Positions 40,101-52,100 of a stretch of 64,000 nt of DNA are shown in pieces; the first letter of the stretch is position 1, and every line of letters begins with the position of its first letter. The DNA is from Castor canadensis. Lineage: Eukaryota > Chordata > Mammalia > Rodentia > Castoridae. Below the pieces are notes generated by a model that had not been told where the DNA came from, made no database searches, and saw nothing but the letters and a program-made list of their open reading frames with translations. Where the stretch lies: positions 871,333-935,332 of the forward strand of contig NC_133399.1 of NCBI RefSeq assembly GCF_047511655.1, given 5' to 3'. The position numbers and the translations under genes are program-made.

Positions 40101-43100
40101 ACCTACCCATCCACCCATCCACCTACCCATCCACCCATCCACCCATCCACCCACCCACCCACCCACCCATTCACCCATCCACCCATCCATCCATCCACCC
40201 ACCCATCTACCCATCCATCCATCCATCCATCCATCCATCCACCCACCCATCCACCCATCCACCTACCCATCCACCCATCCACCCATCCATCCACCCATCC
40301 ACCCATCCACCCATCCATCCATCCACCCATCCATCCATCCACCCATCCATCCACCCATCCACCCATCCATCCACCCATCCACCCATCCACCCATCCATCC
40401 ATCCACCCATCCATCCATCCATCCACCCATCCATCCACCCATCCACCCATCCACCCATCCATCCATCCACCCATCCATCCATCCACCCATCCATCTACCC
40501 ATCCACCCATCCATCCACCCACCTACCCATCCACCCATCCACCCATCCACCCACCTACTCATCCACCCATCCACCCACCCATCCACCCATCCATCCATCC
40601 ATCCACCCATCCACCCATCCACCCATCCACCCACCCATCCACCCATCCACCCATCCATCCATCCATCTACCCATCCATCCACCCATCCACCCATCCACCC
40701 ATCCATCCATCCACCCATCCATCCATCCACCCACCCATCCACCCATCCACCCATCCATCCACCCATCCACCCATCCACCCATCCATCCACCCATCCATCC
40801 ATCCACCCATCCATCCATCCACCCACCCATCCACCCATCCACCCATCCACCCATCCATCCACCCATCCACCCACCTACTCATCCACCCATCCACCCACCC
40901 ATCCACCCATCCATCCACCCACCCATCCACCCATCCACCCATCCACCCATCCATCCATCCACCCATCCATCCATCCACCCATCCATCTACCCATCCACCC
41001 ATCCATCCACCCACCTACCCATCCACCCACCCACCCATCCACCCACCTACTCATCCACCCATCCACCCACCCATCCACCCATCCATCCACCCATCCACCC
41101 ATCCACCCACCTACTCATCCACCCATCCACCCACCCACCCACCCATCCTCCTGCCCTTCTGCCCATTCTCCAGATGACCAGCATGGCTGAGCTTCTACCA
41201 TGTGCTGGGCACCAGGACAGAGCTGGGCAGGGATCAGAGGCAGGGCAGCAGTGAGCAGTGTCCTTGGGTTCTTCCCACTCACTCCTTGTCTTCATGGGGT
41301 TCCCTTGCTGTAGGATGCTGCAGCCCTGTGGGATCTGTCTACATCCTGTCCTGCCCTTCCTGCTCTTCAGTGCCACTCCTCCTTTTGACTTGTGCCTCAG
41401 TCTCCCCAGCTGCATGTCAGTGGTGGTCCTGGGCCTCCCACCTGGGCTATGGGGAGGTGGAGGGCACCTGTGTGCTGGCTGAGGACAGTGGCCTCCAAGT
41501 GGCCTGGTGGTGTCTTGCCTCTCAGTCACTGTGTGGTCCTGGGCAAGTGTCTGAACCTCTTTGTGCCTCAAATTTCCCATCTGTAAATGGGTTACAGTGG
41601 AGCCCCCCTCTCAAGGTAGGTGACCTTAAGCTGGTGCCAGGTCTGCACTGTTCCAGATAACAGCTCTGTAAGGTGTGTGCCACTTGGTGGGTGGGCATCA
41701 CTTGGTTGGAGTACTGCTCCCTTGTGGGATATCATTTGGTTGGCAGGAGTGTTTGTTTTTCTGTTTTGACTTCTTGAGGCAGGATCTGGCTGTGTAGCCT
41801 AGGCTGGCCTGGGACTTGGTGTCTTCCTACTTCAGCCTCCTGAGTGCTGGGACCATAGGTGTGGCCACCGTGCCTGCCATGGGGTGTTCAGGGGGGTGTG
41901 ACATTGTGGTCTGGCTGGGAGCCAGGATGGACGGAGCTATGGACAGAGAGAGTTTGACTCTGGTCAGAGAGTTGGGGTGTGGGCACCTTGTTTTCTTCTG
42001 GGGCCTCTTTCTGTGTGGCAGCATCTCCCTCCTGCTGGCTTTGACAGTGGCCGAAGTGGGCAAGTCTGGGGTTGGGGGCACTGCCTGCAGATTCTCCTGT
42101 CCACTGACTGGGGCCCTGGGCTCCCATGTCTGTTTGTGAGAGGCTGGGTGGGGACAGGACATTATGGCACAGTCTTGGTGACCCCAGGCTCATCAAGGGC
42201 CCATGAGGCACAGGCGTGGGGTGGTCTTGTCCAGCCTCCTGCCTCATTCCTTCTCCAGGTCCCCCTCCTGGGACCCCAGCTTGCAAACCAGTGCTCCTCA
42301 ACTGTCCCCTCCTCACCCTTCCCCAGTGAGACTTGGGGAAGGAGGCTTGCCCGCATCAGCGTGTGACTGGGGACCGGCAGGGCCGCTGGCCTGTGGATAT
42401 GTCCCTGCACCTGCACTTGGGGACCTGGCAAAGTGCCCCCACCCTGCCCTGGCTGGGCCTCAGCTTCCCCACTGTCTCTTGGGGTGCAGTGGAGCTGATG
42501 ACCTGGGTGCCCGCAGGTTGTGTGGTCACTTCCTGTCCCTTTTGGTGGGCACAGTTCACTGGAGTCAGGGACAATGCTCAGAGGTGACTGCCTGGCAAGT
42601 CCGTTAGGCCAATGGGGTTGGGCGAGGTGTGGGCGACATGGGCTTCCCGAGCGGCTCCCAGGTTGCCTGCCCTCCCACACATACGCAGGCCCCCAGGTGC
42701 ATCCGCACACACGGGCTGGCCACTGGGGCTGCTCTAAGCGACGGAGGCACAGGCCAGCTGGCAGGACTGGGGGAAGAGCTGGGGATGAGCCCAGGGCCTG
42801 TGCATGCTAGGCAAGTGCTCAGCGCCTGAGCTCCCTCTCCTTCTGAGTCTCTGTCCTCTTCCCCACACCTCTGCTAGCAGCTTGGGGTCCTGGCCTGCTT
42901 GGACATGCTGCTGGGGGGACCTGGGCCCTCTGCTCATGGGTCCAAAAGCCCTGCTCTTTCCTGTGCTCCTAGGGCCCCAGGAACCAGAACCCAGCGGGCA
43001 CCTTGGAAGAATTCCCCCATCAGCAGGGCCTAGCCCAGAAAGTGGGGTGCAGAGGCAGGGCAGCACACGGGACACCAGGCAGCCCTGGGGAGCATGGGGC

Positions 43101-46100
43101 AGAGCCCAGACTCCATCCTATGGACCAGCACAGCACCCAGAGATGTGACCCGCTGTGGTCACCATGGCAACAGCCCCGGAGGCTCACGCCCTGGAGTCAC
43201 CAGGGCCTTGGCCGTCTGTAGCTGTGGGGCTGCCCTGGGCCTCGCTTTCCCCACCTGGGAGGGCATCCCTCATCGGATGCACCTCCTGGGCGTCTGGGGT
43301 TGTGGGCTCTGGAAGCCTGGCACCTGCCCTACCTGCGGGCCTGGCAGGAGAGAAGGTTCCAGGAAGGGGGCAGAGTGACATGGTGGGTGTGTGTGACAGC
43401 CTGAGAGCACAAGGCTCCCCTCTCTGAGGCTCTGCCTCACCCCTGCCTGTCCCTTCAGCCCTGCCTCTCCATGTCTCTCCCGCTCCAGGCCTCTCTCTTT
43501 GGGCCTTTGTCTGTCTCTGTCTCTCTGTCTTTCTCTCTGAGACTGTCTCCTGCTCCTCCTTCCTTTCTCTGGTCTCCATCTGCCCTGTCTCTCTGTCCGT
43601 CTGGGTCCCTGTCCCCTTTCTCTGTGCCTCTGTCTCCCCTGTTGCTCTGGGTCCCTATTGCCCTCCCTCTGGTCCATCTGTCCTCTGTTCCTGGTGTCCG
43701 GCAAGGCCCCGAGGATGGTCTTGGAGGTGTTCCCGCTGCAGGCCTGAGGCTGGCGGGCAGGGTGGCGTGGGCAGAGGCCCCTGGGTCACGCTGACGTTCG
43801 CCCATCCCCTCCAGCGCGCATCTTCCCCCTCCAGGGACCCTGGGCGTGGCGGCATCCATGGCTGGGGTGCAGGCCAACCAGCTGTGCTGCTGCAGAGCTG
43901 TGGAACCACATGGCAATAAAACCGAGCTTGGCTTGGAAAGTGGAAGCGCCGGGCTGGAGGCCGCGGGCTGCGCGTCAGAACAGTGTGTGCGCGCAGCAGC
44001 GTGGTCCGCGGCCGGCTCCGTGTGGGGGTGGGAACGGACTTTACAAAACCCCAAAGAAATGTTTCCATGAGATCCTTCTTGCATGCTTGTTTTTTTTTTT
44101 TTTTTTTTTTTTTGACATTCCAAAGGAAAGAACAGCTCTGGGCTTTGGGTCTCCTGTTGGCTTGGGAAGCCAACCATGCCCCAAGGCCAGCAGCTGGGGG
44201 TCAGGGGCGCCCGCCACGCAGGTGCTTGCCCCCCATCTGTCCCCAGGCTCCAGCTGCTGGCCAGGCACCTGGCCATGGTGAGTGTGGCTCCGAGCCTCCT
44301 GGGGCCCGTCCCACTAGGGGTGCTCTCGGTGCCCAGGACAGGACTCAGGGGCTCCATGGTGCACTTCTGGGAGGAGGGAAGCTCCCTGAGGAGGGCGTCC
44401 ACGGCAGGGCAGCCCTGGGCGGCCCCGGGCCGATAACGGGGCCACGCTTCCCGACCCAGTGCCCAGCCACCCCAGGCAGGCCTGGCTGTCCGCACAGGGT
44501 GCACGGTGACAGTGCTGGGGACACATGGCAGGGGCTCATCAGGATGGCCAGGCCAGGCCTGAGGCGGGGGCGTGTGGCCACTCAGAGGCCAGATCCAGGC
44601 CGAGGGTGCAGCCAGGGCGGGTGGTGAGTGACCTCCAGAGACGTCCTGACCGGGCTGCTGACGCACTGGCTCTGATGACTCACGTGCGGGTGACCGTGAC
44701 TCGAGTGGCCGTCTGGAGCCTCGCGCTGGCTCAGGACGGCCTCCGCCTTCCTGGGGGCCTGTGGCCCCACCGTGCGGCCGCCCCCTGTCTGAGAGTGGGC
44801 TGAGTAACAGTTGGGCCCTTCCCGTTGATGCCGGCTGGCCCGAGGACCTTAGTCATCGCCTCTTCCGCCTCCTCCTCCTGCCCACCTCCACCGGCCAGGC
44901 CCCGCGCTCCGTCCTTCACAGGGCTGTGCCTGGAGCCTCCTCTCCCCGAGCTCCCAGCACAGCCTGCTGGGTGTGGGTGTCAGGGACACTTGTCTTGTCT
45001 GTGGGATGGAAGGAAGAGGCAGCCATGGGGTCACACCCACTGGCGGGACATGAGGAGGACAGGGAGGACGGAAGGACAAGGCTGCCTCCTCCCTTGTCCT
45101 GAAGGTCAGGCAATGGGAGGGTCCTGGCCCCATTTTCTGAGCCGGGGGTGTCCTAGCCCCGGATGGAACATTTGAATTCCGACAGCACACTTGTCCCCGC
45201 TGGTGGCCACACCGTCATAGCCAGCCTCTCCATCTCAGCCCCATGTCTCTGCACCCACGTGCCTTACCCTCGTACAGCCTTGACAGGCAGGACCCCCTTG
45301 GCCCCACTTTGCAAATCCCACCCAGTGTCCGAGTAGCCCCCAAGTGCCCAGCAACCAGAGGCCGAGCTGCAGAGACCCCAGCCTGGGCCCAGCGTCTCCT
45401 TCAAGAGGCCCAGCTGGCCACCTGGGCCATCCCTGTGTTCCTAGGTCCGGGCAGTCCCCGGGCTTGCTGGGAAGCCAGGGACCTGTCCTTGGGGGAACTC
45501 TTTGGGTCTCTGTCTTTTAATCATCAAAAAGTGACAGAGGAGGACAGGACGCCTGGACACCCATCCCCTTGCCTTCCTCCCTGACTTTTCAGTCCCCGAG
45601 TGTTCTCTCTGCACAGGCGGACATGTGACCGGCACTCTGAGCAAGGGGGCAGCCTGCTGTGTGCACCATCTGTGCCTTCACCCCCACGGCCTTGGGCCAC
45701 CTCCTCTGTCCATCTGAGGCTGTGACTCCCACGCCGCAGAGGCCCAGGCTCGTCCCTCACTGCCCGCCCCACCCTCGGTGTGCGGCTCTGGCCCGCAAAC
45801 CATGGCAGAGGGACTCCAGTTGCAACTGTGTGTGCGCTGAGCAGGCCCTGCCGCTTTCTCCTCAAGCAGCACTGGCGACCACTTACGCAGCACAAGGAGC
45901 GCAAGCACCCAGGGAGGTGTGCGCGGGGTCTGTGCACATGCTGCGTCTGAAGCGCTGGGGTTTTCTATCTGTGGGCGGCCTGGAAGCAGTCCCTCATGGG
46001 CACTGGGGGTCCACGTCACCAGGCGACCTTCCTGGGGTTTGTCCTGCTCTCATTCCCACCAGAGCACATGTGAGCACCGTCTGCCGGACGCCGGCCGGCC

Positions 46101-49100
46101 CTGCTGACGTGTGACCTGCCCTGCGCACCTCCCTGGGCTCCTCCTCCTGCGGCCTCTCACGGGGGCCCGGCTTTCAGTGGAGTTCTCAGAGCTCCATACA
46201 TATGGAAGAGCGCAGCGCTGTGTGCGTGAGGACTGAGCACCACGGTAAAGTTGCCCCTGGCAGGAAATCTGGTGAAAACGCGTGCAAACACCCGCTCCCA
46301 GGGTGCAGAGGACTGTACGGTGTCCCTCACACAACCCCAAGTCTCCAAGCTCTGAGGGAAAACCACTAGACAAAGCAACATGGCGCGGGCTCGCTGGGCC
46401 TGGGCACACCTCTGAGGCCAGGTGTCCATGGAAAGGCACGTGGGGCTCACTGGTGTCCATCGGGTGTGGAGCTCTGTGGTGGCTCCAAGCTTCAAGTGTC
46501 CGAAGCCTGGCCTTCAGCCACATGGAGAGGGCACATGGCCGTGGGTGGGGGCAGTGTTGGGGTGTTGAACCCTGCCGGGCCTCCCCAGCTCCTGGCCCAA
46601 AATGATGTTGGGGAGGTTGGTGACCTGTAGTCCCGGTTTCCTGGAGGGGAATGGAGGCCCCCGTGACGTCCACGGCCCCGTTGACAGCTGGGAGAACTGA
46701 GAGCCAGAGTGCCGGGGAGCGGCAGGGAGGCCTGCAGTGCAGCAGGGAGGGCCTGAACAGCCAAGGCCAGGTGCAGCCAGGCAGCTTCCTGGAGCAGCAG
46801 TCTCTCGGCTGTCGTTGCAGCCCCCTGTCGCCCAGGCTTTGGGTTTGGGTGACTCTGGCGAATGCACCCCAGTTCCCTGCAGAGTGGGGCTGAGCCTGCA
46901 CCTGCATTTTAGCCATGTCACCAACAACAAATTCACATGCAATTTGAAGCAGTGTTCTCCCCCATCCTGGGAGGGAGGTCCCGGAGGTGCCTGCTCGCTG
47001 CTCGCAGCGCCATGGGGTGTTTGAGCTGGCCATGGGTCTGGGGCCACCCCTACTGATGTCTTTGCTGCTCAGAAACATGGAGACCAGAGGCCAGGCAGAG
47101 GCCGTGCAGGAGGGCACAGGGCAGCCTGACAGTGGAGGCCAGGCCTGGAGGAGGCAGGCCTGGGGTCTGCACCCTGGCACAGCTCGGGTCCCAAGGGGGT
47201 GGATGTGGCTTATGGGTGGGTCACTGGGAGGCAGCCAGTCCTCAGAAAGGGGCTTGGTCTTCACCCCATAGTTTCACTGTCTAAGTGTGGTGGGAGATGG
47301 TGGGGTGCCTCTTTCCTGTCCCTGTCCTTCAGACACTAACCATCCAATAGCAGGATCCCAACTGCAGCCATACCCGCAGCTGCTGCTGGCTGCTTTAACC
47401 ATCACCAGTCCCTGAGGCCAGGGTCCCCTCTGTCACATCCAGTGTCCCGGCCCCTGTGAGACAGCCTGCAGGACTGGCAGAGGGTGGAATGGAAGGGCAG
47501 CATGACTGGGTCCCTGGAGCTGCTGTGCTGGAGGCCCGGGGGGCTGTGCAGAGGAGGCAGCCCTGTGAGTGTGCCCACGATCCATGACATTCTGGTTACA
47601 GTCTCCGAACCCCTTCTTGGCACTTGCAGCCTGGGCAGGAGATGGGGAGTCGCTGAGGGGGAGTCACTGAGGTGGGTGTCCCCTCCACCTGGCAGGGAGA
47701 GGCATTGGGATAAGCCAGGACCTTGGATCCACTGGCTCCCTTGCCTTCCTGCACCCTGGCAGCCAGCACTCAGCATTGTCACAGCCTGGTGGCCGTGGCC
47801 TTGAGCTCAAGTCTTGTGTGCTCCCTTCTCCCTTGAGACTCAGTGGCTTCCCGCCCAGTGCAGGTGTGTGCCCCACAGAATGGCCCCCACACTGGGTCCC
47901 CTGTCACCTGCAGTAGAGCCCCTCGGAGGCAAGGCAGGAACAGGGCATCTTGCCTGGCTCTGCAGCCCCCTGCCCACCTTTCCCAAGGGTCTCCGGAAGG
48001 GTTTGAGGTGGGCAGCCTGCAAGAGGCCAGGGGCCTGGAGCTCACAGCCACCTTGAGTGAGCGCCAGCTGTGTGCCTGCTCTTTTTAGACTTTTTTGAGG
48101 CAGGGTCTCAATGTACAGCCCAGGCTGCTTGGAACTTGCGAGCCTCCTATGTCAGCTGTCCCAGTGCTGGGATCACAGTGGTTGGTGTCATCCTGGCTGG
48201 AGGACAGTGAGGCCAGGGAGCCTCTCCTCTCCCCCTGCCCCATGTCCTTGGAAAGACCTGCGCCTGCATTCCTGGCCCTGTGCGCCCGGCGCCGGTCCCA
48301 GGAATGGGAGGGCAAGTCCCAGAGGATCAGAGGCCCTGGGGGAGAGAGCGAGCTGGGGAGGGGCCATGGCCCTGTGCGGCGGGTGTTGACTGGAGCCCTG
48401 GGGTCTCCTCGTGCTGTGCTCCGAGGATGGAGGGTGCAGGCAGACCTTGAACTCTTCACTTGCCCCCCGTTTGGCAAAAGTACCGCAAAGTGAGCAGAGC
48501 ACAGAGGGCCAGGCCCGGCTCATGGGACCCAGAGGATGCAGGGCCATCTTGTGGGCTCCCTGTACGCGTCTGATTTTTACTTTAGTCGTTTATTTTCTTC
48601 CACGCTGGGAAAGCCGTCCCCAGCCCTAAGCCCACTTCTTCATAGGTTCCCAGCCACCAGCTGTCCCCGGTTCCGGGACGTGTTCACTTGTACGGTAAAC
48701 CCTGTCCTTGTGGAGTGGTCACTCCCCGTTTCCCTTCCTGTGGCTTGGGTTTGCCTGTCCTGGACACTCCTGTCAGGGGACTCACACATCCTGCGGCCTT
48801 TCGTGTTCTGCCTTCCACAGCCTGGCCGATAAGAACGGGACCCTCAAGTGTACCTTCTCAGCGCCCGGCCACAGCACCAGCCTTCTGCAGGGCCTGGCCA
48901 CCCTCCGAGCGCAGGGCCAGCTCCTGGACGTCGTCCTCACTGTCAACAGAGAGGCCTTTCACGCACACAAGGTGGTCCTGGCGGCCTGCAGCGACTACTT
49001 CAGGTGAGTGCTGGCCCTGGGGACTCAGAGATGGGTGTCTGTTTGCAGGGACCAGTGGACAGCAGGCAGGGGGACAGCAGTGCCTTTCTTTTTTTTTTTT

Positions 49101-52100
49101 TTTTTTTTTAATGGCCATCAGGGTTTGAACTTGGGGCCTTGTGCTTGCTTGGCAGGTGCTCTACCACTTCAGCCACATGCCCCATCCTTTTTTGTTTTAG
49201 TTGTTTTTTTGGATAAGGTCTTGTCCTTTTTGCTTGGGGCTGGCCTGGGACTGTGATCCTCCCAATGTCTGCCTCCCGAGTGCTGGGATCAAGGTGTCAG
49301 CCACTGTGCCTGGCACCAGTAGGCACCTTCTAATAGGGTCCTACTATCTCAGCGCCAGCCAGGGGCCTCCATGAGGAAGCAGGCAGGTGGTTCCAGAGAG
49401 AAGCCAATTCTACACAGGGGCTGGTTTCTCTTTCTCTCTTTTGGGGCAGAACCTTCTTTTTCCTCCCTCCTTCCCTCCCTTTGAACCTCGATCTTCCTGA
49501 TCTCTGCCTCCTGAGTAACTAGGATTACAGGCGTGAGCCACTGGCACCTGGCCACCCGCTTGGCCGCCTCCACCTGGGATGCTGGTGGGCTTGGCCAGGC
49601 TTTCACTCTAAGTCTTTATTTGACACCTGCTGAAGGCCAGGTGCTGGTCTGCGCCTTGGATCTAGCAGGGTGAAATGGGCCTGCCAGCTCCCTGGCACTG
49701 TGGCGCCCACACTCAGGACAGCAGAGTGGTGAGAGCTGACCCTGACGGCTGGGTTGCATCCCAGCCGGAGACCCTGGTGAACACATTGGCCTGCCCGTCT
49801 TTCCCTGTGCTGTGGCCAGGCTGGAAGAGAGGACCATGGAGCAGGGTGGCAGGGGCTGGTCTCCCTCTTCCCTCAGTGACAGCAGGTGAGCCTCTTTCCT
49901 ACCAGGCTGTGACTCCTGGAGGGAGCCAGGCCATCTGGGGCACTTCCCGGCTTCACCCTGGCCCAGGCGGGTGCTGTGCTCCTAGTCCCTGAGGCCCAGC
50001 GCCTGCTCTGTGGGCTTGGCGGGGCTGTCGTGGGGAACCTCAGCTATTTTTGTTCTTGGGGGGGACTTGGCCCAGCCATGGTGCCCTTCACAGTTCCTGT
50101 GCTGGCCCCGCAGCCACGAAGCCTTAAAAGGCAAAGCTTCTGCCGTCACCCACTGACTCTGTCTTCCTCACTATGCCAGGGCTGGGGGACTCCAGGGGAC
50201 AGGCAGGGCAGGGCTGGAGTTGGCAGTGCAGGGACCCTGGGAGGCCCGGGAAGCTGGTGAGAGGCCCCTTGATGGCACCCCACGTCTGTCCTCAGTGGCC
50301 TGGCCTGACCCATGTGAGGTGTGACGCTGGTGCCCAGGCATCTGCTGGGCAAATGGACAAGGGATGTGCCCACCACCTCAGCCACCACCAGGAGGGTGCA
50401 CGGGCAGCAGTGGTGGTCAGTGTGGAATGTTGCCAGCCATGAGGAAACCTCTGTGGCCTCTGAGAGGTCACCAGTTCTCTCTCCCCCTGCCTGGTGGGGG
50501 CCAGGCCTGGGATGCCCCATGGCCTGGTGCCCAGGTCCACCTCCCTCACCAGCTCTCGCACTGCCTCTGCCCCCCATAGCAGCGCCACCTGGGAACAGAG
50601 CCGTCATCCTCCACTGGGTCCCCATGGGCTGGGACTCTGCTAGTGGCCTGTCCTGGATATGTGTGGGGTGGGGCACTTCCCTGCCCTCCTGGGCCTGTGG
50701 GGACAGCAGTGGACTCAGCACAGTCCTGTGGGTGCCCTGCTCCCAGTCCTCACTTCCTCCCTGTCCTAATGTGATGGTTGCAAGGGAGCCCCACCTGGCA
50801 GGGGACAGATGAGGACTGAGTCCCCAAGGGTTTGGGGCCCAGCTGGACTAGAGGTACAGTGTCCACACAGCCACCCTGATCCCAGCCTTGGGCTGCTAGC
50901 TTGTCACAGTGGGGGGGGGACACTGAAGTGGCCACTGCTTCAGAGGCTGAGAGCTTCAGGACCCGTCACCAGCTCCAGTGCGGGTGGGGAGACACGTGGG
51001 TGCCTGTTCCCTCCCCTTCCTCCCTCGCAGTGCGCCCGGCCCTCCCAGCCTGTGTCCCTCCTTCAGGGCCATGTTCACGGGCGGCATGCGGGAGGCTGGC
51101 CAGGACATCATCGAGCTGCAGGGGCTGTCGGCGCGGGGCCTGCGGCACATCGTGGACTTCGCCTACAGCGCCGAGGTGACTCTGGACCTGGAGTGCGTGC
51201 AGGACGTGCTGGGCGCCGCCGTGTTTCTGCAGGTGCTGCCGCTGGTGGAGCTGTGCGAGGACTTCCTGAAGGCGGCCATGAGCGTGGAGACCTGCCTGCA
51301 CATCGGCCAGATGGCCACCACCTTCAGCCTGGCGTCGCTGCGGGAGTCGGTGGACGCCTTCACCTTCCGCCACTTCCTGCAGATCGCGGAGGAGGAGGAC
51401 TTCCTGCGCCTGCCGCTCGAGCGCCTGGTCTTCTTCCTGCAGAGCAACCGGCTGCAGAGCTGCGCGGAGATCGACCTGTTCCGCGCGGCCGTGCGCTGGC
51501 TGCAGCACGACCCGGCCCGGCGGCCGCGCGCCAGTCACGTGCTGTGCCACATCCGCTTCCCGCTCATGCGGCCCGCCGAGCTGGTGGACAGCGTGCAGAC
51601 GCTGGACGTCATGGTGGAGGACGTGCTGTGCCGCCAGTACCTGCTGGAGGCCTTCAGCTACCAGGTGCTGCCCTCCCGCCAGCACGAGATGCAGTCCCCG
51701 CGCACGGCGCTCCGCTGCGACGCGCCCTCGCTGGTGGCCTTCGGCGGCACGCCCTACACCGACAGCGACCGCGCTGTCAGCAGCAAGGTCTTCCAGCTGC
51801 CCGAGCCCGGCGCCCGCCACTTCCGCGAGCTCACGGAGATGGAGGTGGGCTGCAGCCACGCCTGCGTGGCCGTGCTGGACAACTTCGTGTACGTGGCCGG
51901 CGGCCAGCAGCTGCAGTACCGCAGCGGCGAGGGCGCGGTGGATGCCTGCTTCCGCTACGACCCGCACCTGAACCGCTGGCTGCGCCTGCAGGCCATGCAG
52001 GAGAGCCGCATCCAGTTCCAGCTGACGGCGCTGGGCGGTCTGGTGTACGCCACGGGCGGCCGCAACCGCGCGGGCAGCCTGGCCTCGGTGGAGCGCTACT

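Larger units (their letters stand above)
31184..48820 (+). other. KLHL26: KLHL26 intron 1
   Basis: This 17.6 kb intron shows no nested gene. From 32,430 to 34,930 it is a nest of SINEs inside old L1 sequence. The CCAT/CCAC satellite fills 39,655-41,150. Further pieces are SINEs at 36950-37075, 39160-39290, 41750-41882, 42785-42835 and 48085-48185, a MIR at 41515-41610, a CT/TCTG-rich stretch at 43,480-43,690 and T23 at 44090-44113. Long stretches (35,000-36,900; 42,850-48,080) show only unique non-coding DNA to my eye. Confidence 0.7.

Noticed and set aside
39584-41254. Open frames of up to 556 codons on the plus strand and many on the minus strand
   Set aside because: They are products of the CCAT/CCAC satellite, where no 4-base unit creates a stop. 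The predicted proteins are monotonous His-Pro or Gly-Trp repeats with no promoter or splice context.
43471-43700. Long pyrimidine-rich stretch as a possible exon (open on both strands)
   Set aside because: It is a degenerate TCTG/TCTC simple repeat; the translation is low complexity.
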